Part shown: positions 8,861 through 17,547 of the stretch, one piece after another
Layout: every line of letters begins with the position of its first letter
How positions within the stretch are numbered: the stretch's first letter is position 1
Assembly (NCBI GenBank): GCA_023460935.1
Contig: JAEWOI010000044.1
Coordinates: 106,714-170,713, forward strand
Length of the DNA stretch: 64,000 bases
From: Actinomycetes bacterium
GTDB lineage: Bacteria; Actinomycetota; Actinomycetes; Propionibacteriales; Propionibacteriaceae
Direction: 5' to 3'
Position numbers and translations under genes: made by a program
Notes under the pieces: model-generated
Database searches by the model: none
Told to the model about the DNA's origin: nothing
Seen by the model: only the letters and a program-made list of their open reading frames with translations

Positions 8861-10539
8861 TCGGCGTCCAGGCGGGGACGGGGTTCGGCGGGCGGACGGG
8901 GGTAGGCGGCCACCCGGTGGCCTGGGTCCTCGCGTCCGTGCTCCCGGTGCTGTTCCTGCTGGTCTTCTTCGCCTGGCCGGTCTCGGCGCTGGTGGTGCGG
9001 GGCTTCGTCGTCGATGGTGGGTTCACGCTTTCCGGGGTGCAGGCCGTGCTGGCGGCGCCCCGCACCTGGCGGATCCTCGGCCAGACGCTCGGGCAGGCGG
9101 TGGCGGGCACGGTGGTCTCGGTGCTGCTCGGGCTTCCCGGGGCCTACCTGCTGTACCGCTGCCGGTTCCCCGGCCGCCGGCTGGTGCGGGCGGTGGTGAG
9201 CGTGCCGTTCGTGCTGCCGACCGTCGTGGTCGGGGTGGCGTTCCAGTCGCTGATCGCGCCGCACGGCCCGCTGGGGTTCCTCGGCCTGGAGGAGTCGTTC
9301 GCGCCGATCCTCGCCGCGCTGGTGTTCTTCAACTACTCGGTGGTGGTGCGCACGGTCGGTGCGCTGTGGTCGCGGCTCGACGCCAGGGCTGAGGACGCGG
9401 CCCGCACCCTCGGGGCCGGCCGGCTGCGGGTGCTGGCCACGGTCACCCTGCCAGCGCTGGCGCCGGCGATAGCCTCCGCCGCTGCGCTGGTGTTCCTGTT
9501 CTGCGCCTCGGCCTTCGGAGTGGTGCTGGTGCTGGGTGGGCCCGCCTACGGCACCATCGAGACCGAGATCTGGTACCAGACCACGCAGCTGCTCGACCTG
9601 CAGGCAGCCGCGGCGCTCTCGATCCTGCAACTGCTGATCGTCAGCGCCTCCCTGATCGTCGCCAACGCCACCCGGGCGAGGCAGGAGCGGGCGCTGCGGT
9701 TGTCCGGCAACCCGGTAGACCGGCCCGTGCGGCGTGCCGACTGGCCGGCCGCAGCCGTTACGGCAGCGGTGGTGCTGGGGCTGCTGGTGTTCCCGATGGC
9801 GACACTGGCCTGGCGCTCGTTCCTCACCCCCGAGGGCCCCGGCCTGGGCAACTACGCAGCGCTCGCCGGCAACGCCGGGCAGCTCACGGTGAGCGTCTGG
9901 CAGGCGCTGGCAAACTCCCTGGTGACCGCAGCCGCAGCCACCGCGGTCGCGCTCGTGCTCGGCCTGCTGATCAGCTACGTCCTCTCCCGGCGCCCCGCTT
10001 CCGCCACCGGCCGGCGCACGCTGCGCACGGTCGACTCGGTGTTCATGCTGCCGCTGGGGGTGTCGGCTGTGACCGTCGGCTTCGGCTTCCTGATCACTCT
10101 GAACCGGCCGCCGCTGGACCTGCGGTCGAGCTGGGTGCTGATCCCGATCGCCCAGGCGATGGTCGCGTTGCCGCTGGTGGTGCGCACGCTGCTGCCGACC
10201 CTGCGCGCCATCGATCCGCGGTTGCACGAGGCCGCGGCGACCCTCGGCGCCGGGCCCGCCCGGATCGTCCGCACGATCGACGCCCCGTTCGCCCTGCGCG
10301 GTCTGGGCCTTGCACTCGGCTTCGCCTTCGCCACCTCCCTCGGCGAGTTCGGGGCCACGTCCTTCCTCGCCCGGCCCGACCGGCCCACCCTGCCGGTGGT
10401 GATCTTCCGCCTGATCGGACGGCCGGGCGCGGAGAACTTCGGCATGGCGCTGGCCGCTTCGGTGGTGCTGGCGGTGCTCACTGCGGTAGTCATGGCGCTG
10501 GCGGAATGGATCGGGCCAAGGGAGGTGAACCCGTGGTGA
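8857..10539 (+). CDS. thiP: Thiamine ABC transporter permease, two-domain
   Basis: 560 aa from a GTG at 8857 that overlaps the stop of the binding-protein gene (GTGA). About twelve hydrophobic segments form two similar halves, each with an EAA loop (RAEDAARTLGAGRLRVL in the first, LHEAAATLGAGPARIV in the second), the ThiP/FbpB layout of one chain carrying both membrane domains. A second coupling to the ATPase gene downstream completes the importer. Iron(III) transporters share this layout, but the TPP riboswitch decides for thiamine. Confidence 0.92.
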   Translation: MIGVQAGTGFGGRTGVGGHPVAWVLASVLPVLFLLVFFAWPVSALVVRGFVVDGGFTLSGVQAVLAAPRTWRILGQTLGQAVAGTVVSVLLGLPGAYLLYRCRFPGRRLVRAVVSVPFVLPTVVVGVAFQSLIAPHGPLGFLGLEESFAPILAALVFFNYSVVVRTVGALWSRLDARAEDAARTLGAGRLRVLATVTLPALAPAIASAAALVFLFCASAFGVVLVLGGPAYGTIETEIWYQTTQLLDLQAAAALSILQLLIVSASLIVANATRARQERALRLSGNPVDRPVRRADWPAAAVTAAVVLGLLVFPMATLAWRSFLTPEGPGLGNYAALAGNAGQLTVSVWQALANSLVTAAAATAVALVLGLLISYVLSRRPASATGRRTLRTVDSVFMLPLGVSAVTVGFGFLITLNRPPLDLRSSWVLIPIAQAMVALPLVVRTLLPTLRAIDPRLHEAAATLGAGPARIVRTIDAPFALRGLGLALGFAFATSLGEFGATSFLARPDRPTLPVVIFRLIGRPGAENFGMALAASVVLAVLTAVVMALAEWIGPREVNPW

Positions 10540-11546
10540 GTGCACCCGCACCGGCCGGGCTGGTGGTCGAGGACGCCGTGGTGGAGTACGGGCCGGTGAC
10601 CGCCGTGGACCGCGTCAGCCTCGACGTGCGGCCCGGTGAGGTGGTCGCCCTGCTGGGTGCCTCCGGGTCGGGCAAGTCCTCGCTGCTGCGGGCAGTGGCA
10701 GGGCTGGAGCCGCTGGCCGGGGGCCGCGTGCTCTGGGACGGCCTCGACCTGCAGCCGGTGCCCGTGCACCGCCGCGGGTTCGTCGTGATGTTCCAGGACG
10801 GGCAGCTGTTCCCCCACCTCTCGGTGGCCGGCAATGTGGGCTACGCCCTCGCCGGGCAGCCCGCCGCAGCCAGGGCAGCCCGGGTGGACCAGCTGCTCGG
10901 CCTGGTCGGCCTGGCCGGGTATGGGCCGCGGCCGGTGACTGCGCTCTCCGGCGGCCAGGCCCAGCGCGTGGCACTGGCCCGCTCGCTGGCAGCCCAGCCG
11001 AAGCTGCTGCTGCTGGACGAGCCGCTCTCGGCCCTGGACCGCGGCCTGCGCGAGCACCTGGTCGGGGTGCTCGACGCCACGCTCCAGGCCACCGGCACCC
11101 CGGCGCTCTACGTCACCCACGACCAGGACGAGGCGTTCGCCATCGCCGACCGGGTGGCCGTGCTCGACCACGGCCGGTTGCTGCAGTTCGCCGACCCGGC
11201 GACGCTGTGGCGCCGGCCGGTGAGCCGGGAGGTCGCGGAGTTCCTCGGCTACGGGCCGTTCCTCGGGGCTGCCGCGGCCGGCCGGCTCGGCTGGCCCGAC
11301 CCCTCGGGGGCCGAACTGGTGGCTGTGGGCCCGGCCGGGTTGGTGCCCGACCCGGCGGGGGCTGAGGTCGCCGTCCGGTCGGCCCGGGCGCGCCGGGGCG
11401 GCACCGAGTACACCGTGGACCTGCCCGGCGGGCCCGGCCGGGTGCGCACCAGGGACATCGCGGGCCACGGCCGGGTGCCGGCCACACTGAGGGTGCGGCT
11501 GGACCCGTCCGGCTGCGTGCTGCTGCCTGCGGGCGACCCCCGCTAG
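10533..11546 (+). CDS. thiQ: Thiamine ABC transporter ATP-binding protein
   Basis: 337 aa. The GTG at 10533 follows GGAGG at 10521-10525; a second GTG at 10536 overlaps the permease stop, so either may be used. Walker A GASGSGKSS, signature LSGGQAQRVALARSL, Walker B LLLLDEPLSALD and H-loop THDQDE are intact. After the ATPase core, about 90 residues form a C-terminal regulatory-like extension. Its stop codon shares the bases CTAG with the stop of the convergent NifX-like gene. Confidence 0.93.
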   Translation: MVSAPAPAGLVVEDAVVEYGPVTAVDRVSLDVRPGEVVALLGASGSGKSSLLRAVAGLEPLAGGRVLWDGLDLQPVPVHRRGFVVMFQDGQLFPHLSVAGNVGYALAGQPAAARAARVDQLLGLVGLAGYGPRPVTALSGGQAQRVALARSLAAQPKLLLLDEPLSALDRGLREHLVGVLDATLQATGTPALYVTHDQDEAFAIADRVAVLDHGRLLQFADPATLWRRPVSREVAEFLGYGPFLGAAAAGRLGWPDPSGAELVAVGPAGLVPDPAGAEVAVRSARARRGGTEYTVDLPGGPGRVRTRDIAGHGRVPATLRVRLDPSGCVLLPAGDPR

Positions 11547-11887
11547 GTGTCCAGCCCCGCGTCCGCGACCGCAGCCAGCACCGAGACCGGCGCATAGCCG
11601 GGGCTGGCCGGCAGTACCGGGATGCGCATGGTGCCCAGCATCCGCTGCATGCCGGGGCCGACGTGGTGGGCGACCACGGCCTCGACCGCGTGCTCCTTGA
11701 GGAAGCCGGCGATCCGGGCGTGGTGGGAGCCGTGGGTGCCGGCGTCGTGGGACTCGTCCCAGCCCACTTCCAGCACCTGCCAGGCGGCCACCTCACCGTC
11801 GCGGACGTCGGCGAGACCCACCCAGTGGGCGCGGCCCCAGGACATCGTGGAGTGGCCGTCTGCGGTCACGGGGGTGGCGACGATCAC
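11543..11887 (-). CDS. NifX/NafY-like (dinitrogenase cofactor-binding fold) small protein
   Basis: 114 aa. The sequence VIVATPVTADGHSTMSWGRAHW, with later HAVEAVVAHHVGPG and MRIPVLPA, fits the ribonuclease-H-like fold of the NifX/NafY/NifB C-terminal family. Outside nitrogen fixers these proteins have unknown roles, and no nitrogenase genes occur here. Start choice: an ATG at 11893 directly abuts AGGAGG and leaves no spacing, while the GTG at 11887 is six bases from it, so GTG is preferred. Confidence 0.6.
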   Translation of the reverse strand: MIVATPVTADGHSTMSWGRAHWVGLADVRDGEVAAWQVLEVGWDESHDAGTHGSHHARIAGFLKEHAVEAVVAHHVGPGMQRMLGTMRIPVLPASPGYAPVSVLAAVADAGLDT

Positions 11888-11964
11888 TTGCATCCTCCTG
11901 AACTGGTCGTGGTCCGCCAGCCATCGTAGGCCGCGCGCGGCGGGCCCCCACAAGCCGGCAGCCT

Positions 11965-12516
11965 TCACACGCAGCGGACGCTGTCCAGCACGTAGCGGCC
12001 GTTGCTGAACACCCACGACTCGTCCCGGTTCGGCTGGAACCCGGGCACCACCGAGCCGCCTTCGACCCGGCGCACCTCGCCCTTGGTGAGCCGCACCGGC
12101 TGTTCGGGCACCAGCGTGCCCTGGTTGTCGAAGAGGTAGCCCACCTCGAGGTCGCGGCAACTGCTGGTGAAGACGTTGGTCACAGTCATGCCCTCAGCCT
12201 CAGACAGCCCGGGTCCCGGTTCGGTGGCCACGGTGACCTCGCCGAACCCGTCTGCGCCCGCGCCGGGCGGGGCCGGCCAGGCACAGGCCCGGAAGTACCA
12301 CTTGCCGTCGCCGAGCTCGCGCTTCTCCGCAGCCTGGGCGAGGCCGTGGTTGCGGGTGCACTCCGCGATCCTCGCCTGCGCCTGGTCGGTCGGCGCCGGC
12401 GCGCTCCCGGAGAGGCTGGTGTAGATCGCCACGGCCGTGCCGAGCACACCGACCACGCCGCCCACCAGCGCGACCACCGCCAGCGGCCGCTCCAGGAACT
12501 TCGGCTGTTCGGTCAT
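11965..12516 (-). CDS. Hypothetical single-pass membrane protein
   Basis: 183 aa from ATG 12516 behind GGGGAGG. A short charged N-terminus (TEQPKFLERP) is followed by one transmembrane helix (about residues 13-34, LAVVALVGGVVGVLGTAVAIY), so the rest is likely outside the cell. The exposed part has a few Cys (CTRNHGL, RACAWPA, SSCRDLE, VRCV) that could form disulfides. No family is recognised. Divergent from the PfkB-type kinase gene. Confidence 0.65.
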   Translation of the reverse strand: MTEQPKFLERPLAVVALVGGVVGVLGTAVAIYTSLSGSAPAPTDQAQARIAECTRNHGLAQAAEKRELGDGKWYFRACAWPAPPGAGADGFGEVTVATEPGPGLSEAEGMTVTNVFTSSCRDLEVGYLFDNQGTLVPEQPVRLTKGEVRRVEGGSVVPGFQPNRDESWVFSNGRYVLDSVRCV

Positions 12517-12608
12517 GGCCTCCCCTTGGTGTGCCACGAACCCTATTGCCGGCACCGGCGCGGGTGAAGCCCTCGCTATCGTGTGGGCGTCGTCCACCAG
12601 GAGGTGCC

Positions 12609-13565
12609 GTGCTCGCCGTCTGCCCCAACCCGACCATCGACCGGCTGGTGATCCTGGACGAACTGTTCCCCGGCGGAGTGCTGCGAGCACGGGAGAACCG
12701 GGCCTACCCGGCGGGCAAGTCGGTTTCGGCCGCCCGCGGTTGCCGGGCCAACGGTGCTGCGCCCCAACTGCACGTCCTGCTGCCGGTCGGCGGTGCTGCA
12801 TGGTACCTCGACCGCCTCCGAGCCGAGGGACTGGCAGCGGCCGTGCACGCGTGCCCGGGCGAGGTGCGGGAGTCGATCATCGTGCTGGAGGACTCCGGAC
12901 GGGTGAGCGTGCTCAACGGTGCCGGCGCGCTCGCCTCCGCCGAGGTCTGGGAGGACTTCGTCGCAGCCTGCTGCGCCAGCATCCGGCCCGGTGACTGGGT
13001 GATCTGCTCCGGCAGCCTGCCGCCGGGGGTGGGGACGGCCGCCCTGACCGCACTGGTGGGTGCCGTCGCCACGGCCGGCGGCAGGCTGGCGCTCGACACG
13101 GGGCCGGCCTGGATGCCAGCGGCCCTGGCCGGCTCGCACCGGCCGTCCCTGATCTCGCCCAACCTCGCCGAGGCCGAGGCGATCCTGACCGGCGTGGCGG
13201 CCTTTGAGGCCACCACCGTGGACGCGGACGCGCTCGCCCGCGCAGAGGCTGCCGCGGCGGGGCTGCACCGGCTCGGCGTGCCGCACGTCGTGGTGACCGC
13301 CGGCTCCGCCGGACTGGCCTGGGCGGGGGACGACGGCAGCGGCGCACTGATCGGGCAGCCGGTGGACGTACGCAACCCGATCGGTGCCGGAGACGCCTTC
13401 CTCGGTGGGCTGGTGGCCCGCCTGGAACAGGGGCTGGCCTTCGCAGACGCGGCGGCGTGGGGCATGGCCACCTCCTGCGCGGCGATCGAGCAGTGGTCGC
13501 CCGGCGGCGCCGATCCGGCCCGCGTCGAGCACTTCCACGCCCTGATCCGTGGGTCCCGCGCCTAG
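12609..13565 (+). CDS. PfkB-family sugar kinase with altered substrate motif
   Basis: 318 aa from a GTG at 12609 preceded by AGGAGG. The start LAVCPNPTIDRLV resembles 1-phosphofructokinase/tagatose-6-phosphate kinase, and the C-terminal signature NPIGAGDAFLGGL with the catalytic Asp is intact. However, the first signature, normally GGKGxN-A, reads PAGKSVSAARG, losing the second Gly and the Asn that contacts the sugar. The protein therefore should bind ATP but its acceptor is uncertain. No fructose PTS or other sugar gene is adjacent. Confidence 0.75.
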   Translation: MLAVCPNPTIDRLVILDELFPGGVLRARENRAYPAGKSVSAARGCRANGAAPQLHVLLPVGGAAWYLDRLRAEGLAAAVHACPGEVRESIIVLEDSGRVSVLNGAGALASAEVWEDFVAACCASIRPGDWVICSGSLPPGVGTAALTALVGAVATAGGRLALDTGPAWMPAALAGSHRPSLISPNLAEAEAILTGVAAFEATTVDADALARAEAAAAGLHRLGVPHVVVTAGSAGLAWAGDDGSGALIGQPVDVRNPIGAGDAFLGGLVARLEQGLAFADAAAWGMATSCAAIEQWSPGGADPARVEHFHALIRGSRA

Positions 13566-13624
13566 CGCTGAACGGCCCGGACGGGCTCTCGACGCTCCGC
13601 GGTGGCCGCGGGTACGTTGACGCC

Positions 13625-14560
13625 ATGGTGGCCAAGCCCGAACCCGTCGAGCTCGAGGTCGGCCCGCGGGTGATCCGGTTCACCAGCCCCGACCGCGTGT
13701 ACTTCCCCGGGCGTGGCTGGACCAAGCTCGACCTGGCCAACTACTACCTCTCCGTCGGTGACGGCATCGTCCGGGCCCTGCGGGAGCGGCCCTGCATGCT
13801 GCACCGGTTCCCGTCCGGGCTGGCGGGGGAGAAGGTGCACCAGAAGCGGTTGCCGGCGGGTGCCCCGCCCTGGGTGGAGACCGTCAACGTCTACTTCCCC
13901 CGCTACGGGCGGACGGCGGACGAGCTGTGCGTCACCGAGCTCGGCTCGGTGATCTGGGCGGTGCAGATGTCGACCGTCGAGTTCCACCCCTGGAACTCCC
14001 GCAGGGCCGACGTGGAGCGTCCCGACGAGTGGCGGATCGACCTCGACCCGATGCCGCAGGCGGGCTTCGAGCGGGTACGCCGGGTGGCGGGGGTGGCCAG
14101 GTCGGTGCTGGAAGAGCTCGGCATCACCGGCTTCCCGAAGACCTCCGGCGGGCACGGGCTGCACATCTACGTCCGGATCGTGCCGGAGTGGGGTTTCAGC
14201 GAGGTCCGCCGGGCGGCCCTTGCCTTCGCGCGCGAGGTGGAGCGGCGCGCTCCGGAGGACGTGACGACGACGTGGTGGCGGCGCGAGCGCGACCCGCGGC
14301 ACGTGTTCGTCGACTACAACCAGAACGCCCGCGACCACACCATCGCGTGCGCGTGGTCGGTTCGTGGCGTACCGGACGGGACGGTCTCCACCCCGTTCGA
14401 CTGGGCTGAGCTGGACTCGATCGACCCCCGCGAGCTCACCCTTGGCACCGTGCCGGCCCGCTTCGCGGCCAGGGGAGACCCGCACGCGGCGATCGACGAC
14501 GTGGCGCACCGCCTCGACACGCTGCTGGAATGGGCCGACCGGGACGGTCTGCCCGAATAG
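13625..14560 (+). CDS. LigD-type primase-polymerase domain protein
   Basis: 311 aa, ATG 13625. It matches the stand-alone polymerase domain of bacterial LigD (archaeo-eukaryotic primase superfamily): LHRFPSGLAGEKVHQKRLP, the metal-binding DLDP at residues 139-142 (WRIDLDPM), and TSGGHGLHIYVRI. The catalytic second-metal region FVDYNQNARDHTIA is present as well. In mycobacteria such proteins fill ends in non-homologous end joining or gap repair. Neither ku nor a ligase domain lies nearby, so it may act with partners elsewhere. Confidence 0.88.
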   Translation: MVAKPEPVELEVGPRVIRFTSPDRVYFPGRGWTKLDLANYYLSVGDGIVRALRERPCMLHRFPSGLAGEKVHQKRLPAGAPPWVETVNVYFPRYGRTADELCVTELGSVIWAVQMSTVEFHPWNSRRADVERPDEWRIDLDPMPQAGFERVRRVAGVARSVLEELGITGFPKTSGGHGLHIYVRIVPEWGFSEVRRAALAFAREVERRAPEDVTTTWWRRERDPRHVFVDYNQNARDHTIACAWSVRGVPDGTVSTPFDWAELDSIDPRELTLGTVPARFAARGDPHAAIDDVAHRLDTLLEWADRDGLPE

Positions 14561-14575
14561 CACCGTTCCCCGCCG

Positions 14576-14819
14576 GCCGAGCCTGTCGAGACCCCGCCCG
14601 CCCTCCGTTGGTCGAGCTTGTCGAGACCCGAGCTTGTCGAGACCGTATCCACCCTCCGCCGGTCGAGCTTGTCGAGACCCCGCCCGCCCTCCGCCGGTCG
14701 AGCTTTTCGAGACCGCGGCCACCCTCCGCCGGTCGAGCTTGTCGAGACCGCGGCCGCCCTCCGCCGGTCGAGCTTGTCGAGACCGCGTCCACCCTTCGCC
14801 GGTCGAGCTTGTCGAGACC
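14576..14819. repeat. Array of GGTCGAGCTTGTCGAGACC repeats
   Basis: Eight copies of a 19-bp core, some degenerate, fill the 301-bp gap between the LigD-type gene and the ArsR gene: 14576, 14610, about 14630 (truncated), 14661, 14696, 14731, 14766 and 14801. The last five are spaced exactly 35 bp, with spacers rich in CGCGGCC and CCCTCCGCC. The core is a common dispersed repeat in actinobacteria; a tandem run is less usual. Confidence 0.9.
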
Positions 14820-14833
14820 TCTTGCCCATGCCT

Positions 14834-14857
14834 AACGGTTCCTCTAGAGTAACCGTT
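14834..14857. promoter_or_regulatory. Putative ArsR operator
   Basis: A 24-bp palindrome with only one mismatched pair: AACGGTT at 14834-14840, CTCTAGAG at the centre, AACCGTT at 14851-14857. It ends four bases before the ATG of the ArsR-type gene, as expected for autorepression by a dimeric winged-helix repressor. Confidence 0.75.
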
Positions 14858-14861
14858 GCCC

Positions 14862-15188
14862 ATGAGTAACCAAGCGGAAGCAGTCCTCGACGCCCTCGGC
14901 GACCCGATGCGCCGCCGGATCACGGAGGTGCTCGGCCGCGGCCCGCAGCCGGTGGGCCGGTTGGCCGAGCAGCTGCCGATCGGCCGACCGGCGGTGAGCA
15001 AGCACCTCGCAGTGCTGCAGGCGGCCGGCGTGGTCACCCACCGGGCGGTCGGCACCCGGCACCTCTACGCTCTGGCGCCGGAGGGCTACGCCGCCCTGCA
15101 GGTCTGGCTCACCGAAACCTGGGACGAGGCGTTGGCTGCGTTCGCCCGGCACGTCGCCACGACCTCACCTGTTGGGGAGGCGCCATGA
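14862..15188 (+). CDS. ArsR/SmtB-family transcriptional regulator
   Basis: 108 aa, ATG 14862. A winged helix-turn-helix is clear: LDALGDPMRRRITEVL, GRLAEQLPIGRPAVSKHLAVLQAAGVV (recognition helix), then THRAVGTRHLYAL (wing). It lacks the Cys metal-binding pairs of arsenic/zinc sensors, so it belongs to the metal-independent group that is usually paired with an SRPBCC gene. Here that partner overlaps it by ATGA. A strong palindrome just upstream is probably its own operator. Confidence 0.9.
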   Translation: MSNQAEAVLDALGDPMRRRITEVLGRGPQPVGRLAEQLPIGRPAVSKHLAVLQAAGVVTHRAVGTRHLYALAPEGYAALQVWLTETWDEALAAFARHVATTSPVGEAP

Positions 15189-15631
15189 CGCTGCCGCCGA
15201 TCCGCCGCTCGGTCGTGGTGGCCGCCGATCCCGCCCGGGCCTACGCAGCCTGGACGGAGGAGATCGGCGGGTGGTGGCCGCTGGCCACGCACTCGGTCTT
15301 CGGGCCGGACGGCACCGTTGCCTTCCTCGACGGCCGACTGGTGGAGACCTCCGCCGACGGCACCGCGACCGTCTGGGGTACGGTGCTCGCTGCCGAACCG
15401 CCGCACCTGCTGCGCCTCACCTGGCATCCGGGCCACGAAGACGAGCGCGGCACTGTGGAGCTGCGGTTCGTCCCGCTCGGTCCCGGCCGGACGCTGGTCA
15501 CGCTCGAGCACACCGGCTGGGAGCACTACCCCCAGCCGGCAGCTGCACGGGAGAGCTACAGCGTTGGCTGGGGGCCGGTGCTGGCCGGGTACTGCTCGGC
15601 CGCAGGCGCTGCGGCGGGTCAGCCCGGGTAG
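15185..15631 (+). CDS. SRPBCC (START/Bet v1-like) domain protein, AHSA1 type
   Basis: 148 aa. The AHSA1/SRPBCC ligand-binding fold is indicated by VVVAADPARAYAAWTEEIGGWWP, LLRLTWHPGHE and VTLEHTGWEH. Such proteins fused or coupled to ArsR regulators probably bind small hydrophobic molecules; the ligand is unknown. Its end overlaps the convergent nhaA-like gene by 13 bp. Confidence 0.8.
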   Translation: MTLPPIRRSVVVAADPARAYAAWTEEIGGWWPLATHSVFGPDGTVAFLDGRLVETSADGTATVWGTVLAAEPPHLLRLTWHPGHEDERGTVELRFVPLGPGRTLVTLEHTGWEHYPQPAAARESYSVGWGPVLAGYCSAAGAAAGQPG

Positions 15632-17547
15632 CACTGCGCCGCCGGGCCGGCGGCTTCCGGTTCCGGGGCAGCAGGGGCGCCTTGGGCTGCTGCCGCCGCC
15701 TCCAGCGCCTCGATCAGGCTCTGGGCGTCGTGCGGCCCGGTGTGGCGAACGGAGCCGATGAAGAACGTGGGCGTGCCCCTGGCGCCGCTGGCCTCCGCGC
15801 TGGCCACGTCCTCGCGGATCCGGCCGGCGTGGCGCTGCTGGTCGATGTCGCGCAGGAACTTCTCCACGTCCAGGCCCAGCTCGCCGGCGTAACCGGCCAG
15901 GTCCTCCAGCTCCAGCTCGTCCTGGTGCTCGAAGAGCTTCTCGTGCAGCTCCCAGAACCGGCCCTGCGCGCCCGCCGCCTCGGCCGCTGCTGCCGCGAGT
16001 TCCGCGTGCGGGTGGATCTCGGGCAGCGGCAGGTGGCGGAAGACGTAGCGCAGCCGGTCGCCGAAGTGGGCCTTCAGCTCCTTCTTCACCCCGGTCGTGC
16101 GGGCGCAGAACGGGCATTCGAAGTCGGCGTACTCCACCAGGGTGAGCTCTGCGGTCTCCGGGCCGAAGATGTGGTCGCGGTGCGGGTCGACCGGGAGGTC
16201 AAGGTGGGTGGGCAGGCCGGCGGAGGTCTCGCCGAGCAGTACTGCTGCCAGCCGGAACACGACCCAGCCAAGGGCGGTGGAGATGGCCAGGCTCAGCAGC
16301 ACGCCGACGGTCGCCTCGGCCCGCAGCCGCGGGTCGTCGAAGGCCAGGCCGATGATCAGCAGCGAGACGGTGAACCCGATGCCGGAAAGCGCCGCGCCGG
16401 CCAGCACCTGCCCCGGGCCGACCCCCTGGGGAAGGCGACCCAGTCCGAGCCGGGAGCCGAGCAGCGCAGCGCCGCCGATGCCGACGAACTTGCCGGCCAC
16501 CAGGCCCGCGACCACAGCCCAGGTGAGCGGTGAGCCGAGCGCCTCCGCCAGCAGGTCACCCCGCAGGTCCACGCCGGCGTTGGCGAGCGCGAACAGCGGC
16601 ACGATGGCGTAGCTCGCCCAGGGGTGCAGCACCAGCTGCATCCGCTCGTTCACCGAGACGGCCCTTGCCAGCGCCCGGTGCGCAGAGCGACCGACCTCCG
16701 GCATCGGGGACTGCCGGAACGCCCGGAACCGTGTGGCCGCACCCTCCACCTCCTCGCGGCGGGGAGCGAAGGCGGGGATCAGCAGGCCGGCGGCCATACC
16801 GGCGATCGCAGCGTGCAGCCCGGAGCCGATGGTGGCCAGCCACACCACCACCGTGGTCGCGACGTACGGCCAGGTGCTCCACACCCCGAGCCGGCCAAGC
16901 ACGGCCAGCAGCACCAGCCCCGCGACGGCAAGACCCAGCGCCGGCAGGTTCAGTTCCTCGGAGTAGACCGCTCCGATCACCGAGACCGCCACGAGGTCGT
17001 CCACGACGGTCAGCGTCAGCAGGAACACCCGCAGCTGGGTCGAGATGCTTGGGCCCACCAGCGCCAGCGTGCCCAGCAGGAACGCCGTGTCGGTGCCGAT
17101 CACCACACCCCAGCCCTGTGCGGCCTCGCCGCCGGGTGCGATCAGCAGGTAGAGCAGGGCCGGAACGATCATGCCACCGACGCCCGCCAGCAGCGGCAGG
17201 ACCACCCGGCTGCGGTCGGTCAGCTCGCCGATCGAGAGGTCGCGGCGCACCTCGAGGCCGATCACGAGGAAGAACACCACCATCAGGCCGTCGTTGATCC
17301 AGTGCGCGAGGTCCATCTCGAAGGCCGCTTCGCCGAAGCTGACCGAGACCATGCTCTCCCACAGGTGGAAGTAGGAGTCCGACCACGGCGAGTTGGCCCA
17401 GGCCAGCGCGAGCACTGTGGCCGCGACCAGGGCGAGGGCGCTCCCGGACTCGGTGGCGAGGAAGCGGCGCAGCGGGCCGGACAGCTGCCCGGACAGGGAC
17501 GGGTGGCCGGACTGCTCGCGGGCGCGGGCGACGAGGGCGAGTTGGAT
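15619..17547 (-). CDS. nhaA: NhaA Na+/H+ antiporter fused to a DsbA-like thioredoxin domain
   Basis: About 642 aa. Residues 1-430 are NhaA (WANSPWSDSYFHLWE, the ion-binding DD pair in TVVDDLVAV, GFTVSLLI); the C-terminal 200 residues are a DsbA-type thioredoxin fold with CPFC. This fusion is known in actinobacteria and places the thioredoxin domain next to the antiporter. The conserved first helix begins at FLATESGSALALVAATV, upstream of the first in-frame GTG (17415). No ATG, GTG or TTG occurs between the in-frame stop at 17575-17577 and that helix. AAGGAG six bases before an ATC at 17545-17547 makes ATC the likely start. Confidence 0.85.
   Translation of the reverse strand: MQLALVARAREQSGHPSLSGQLSGPLRRFLATESGSALALVAATVLALAWANSPWSDSYFHLWESMVSVSFGEAAFEMDLAHWINDGLMVVFFLVIGLEVRRDLSIGELTDRSRVVLPLLAGVGGMIVPALLYLLIAPGGEAAQGWGVVIGTDTAFLLGTLALVGPSISTQLRVFLLTLTVVDDLVAVSVIGAVYSEELNLPALGLAVAGLVLLAVLGRLGVWSTWPYVATTVVVWLATIGSGLHAAIAGMAAGLLIPAFAPRREEVEGAATRFRAFRQSPMPEVGRSAHRALARAVSVNERMQLVLHPWASYAIVPLFALANAGVDLRGDLLAEALGSPLTWAVVAGLVAGKFVGIGGAALLGSRLGLGRLPQGVGPGQVLAGAALSGIGFTVSLLIIGLAFDDPRLRAEATVGVLLSLAISTALGWVVFRLAAVLLGETSAGLPTHLDLPVDPHRDHIFGPETAELTLVEYADFECPFCARTTGVKKELKAHFGDRLRYVFRHLPLPEIHPHAELAAAAAEAAGAQGRFWELHEKLFEHQDELELEDLAGYAGELGLDVEKFLRDIDQQRHAGRIREDVASAEASGARGTPTFFIGSVRHTGPHDAQSLIEALEAAAAAQGAPAAPEPEAAGPAAQCYPG

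Noticed and set aside
11543..11887. NifX-like protein as a sign of nitrogen fixation
   Set aside because: No nif genes occur; stand-alone members of this fold are common in non-fixing bacteria.
14576..14819. Regular repeat array considered as a CRISPR array
   Set aside because: Spacers are about 16 bp and nearly identical to one another, and no cas genes are nearby.
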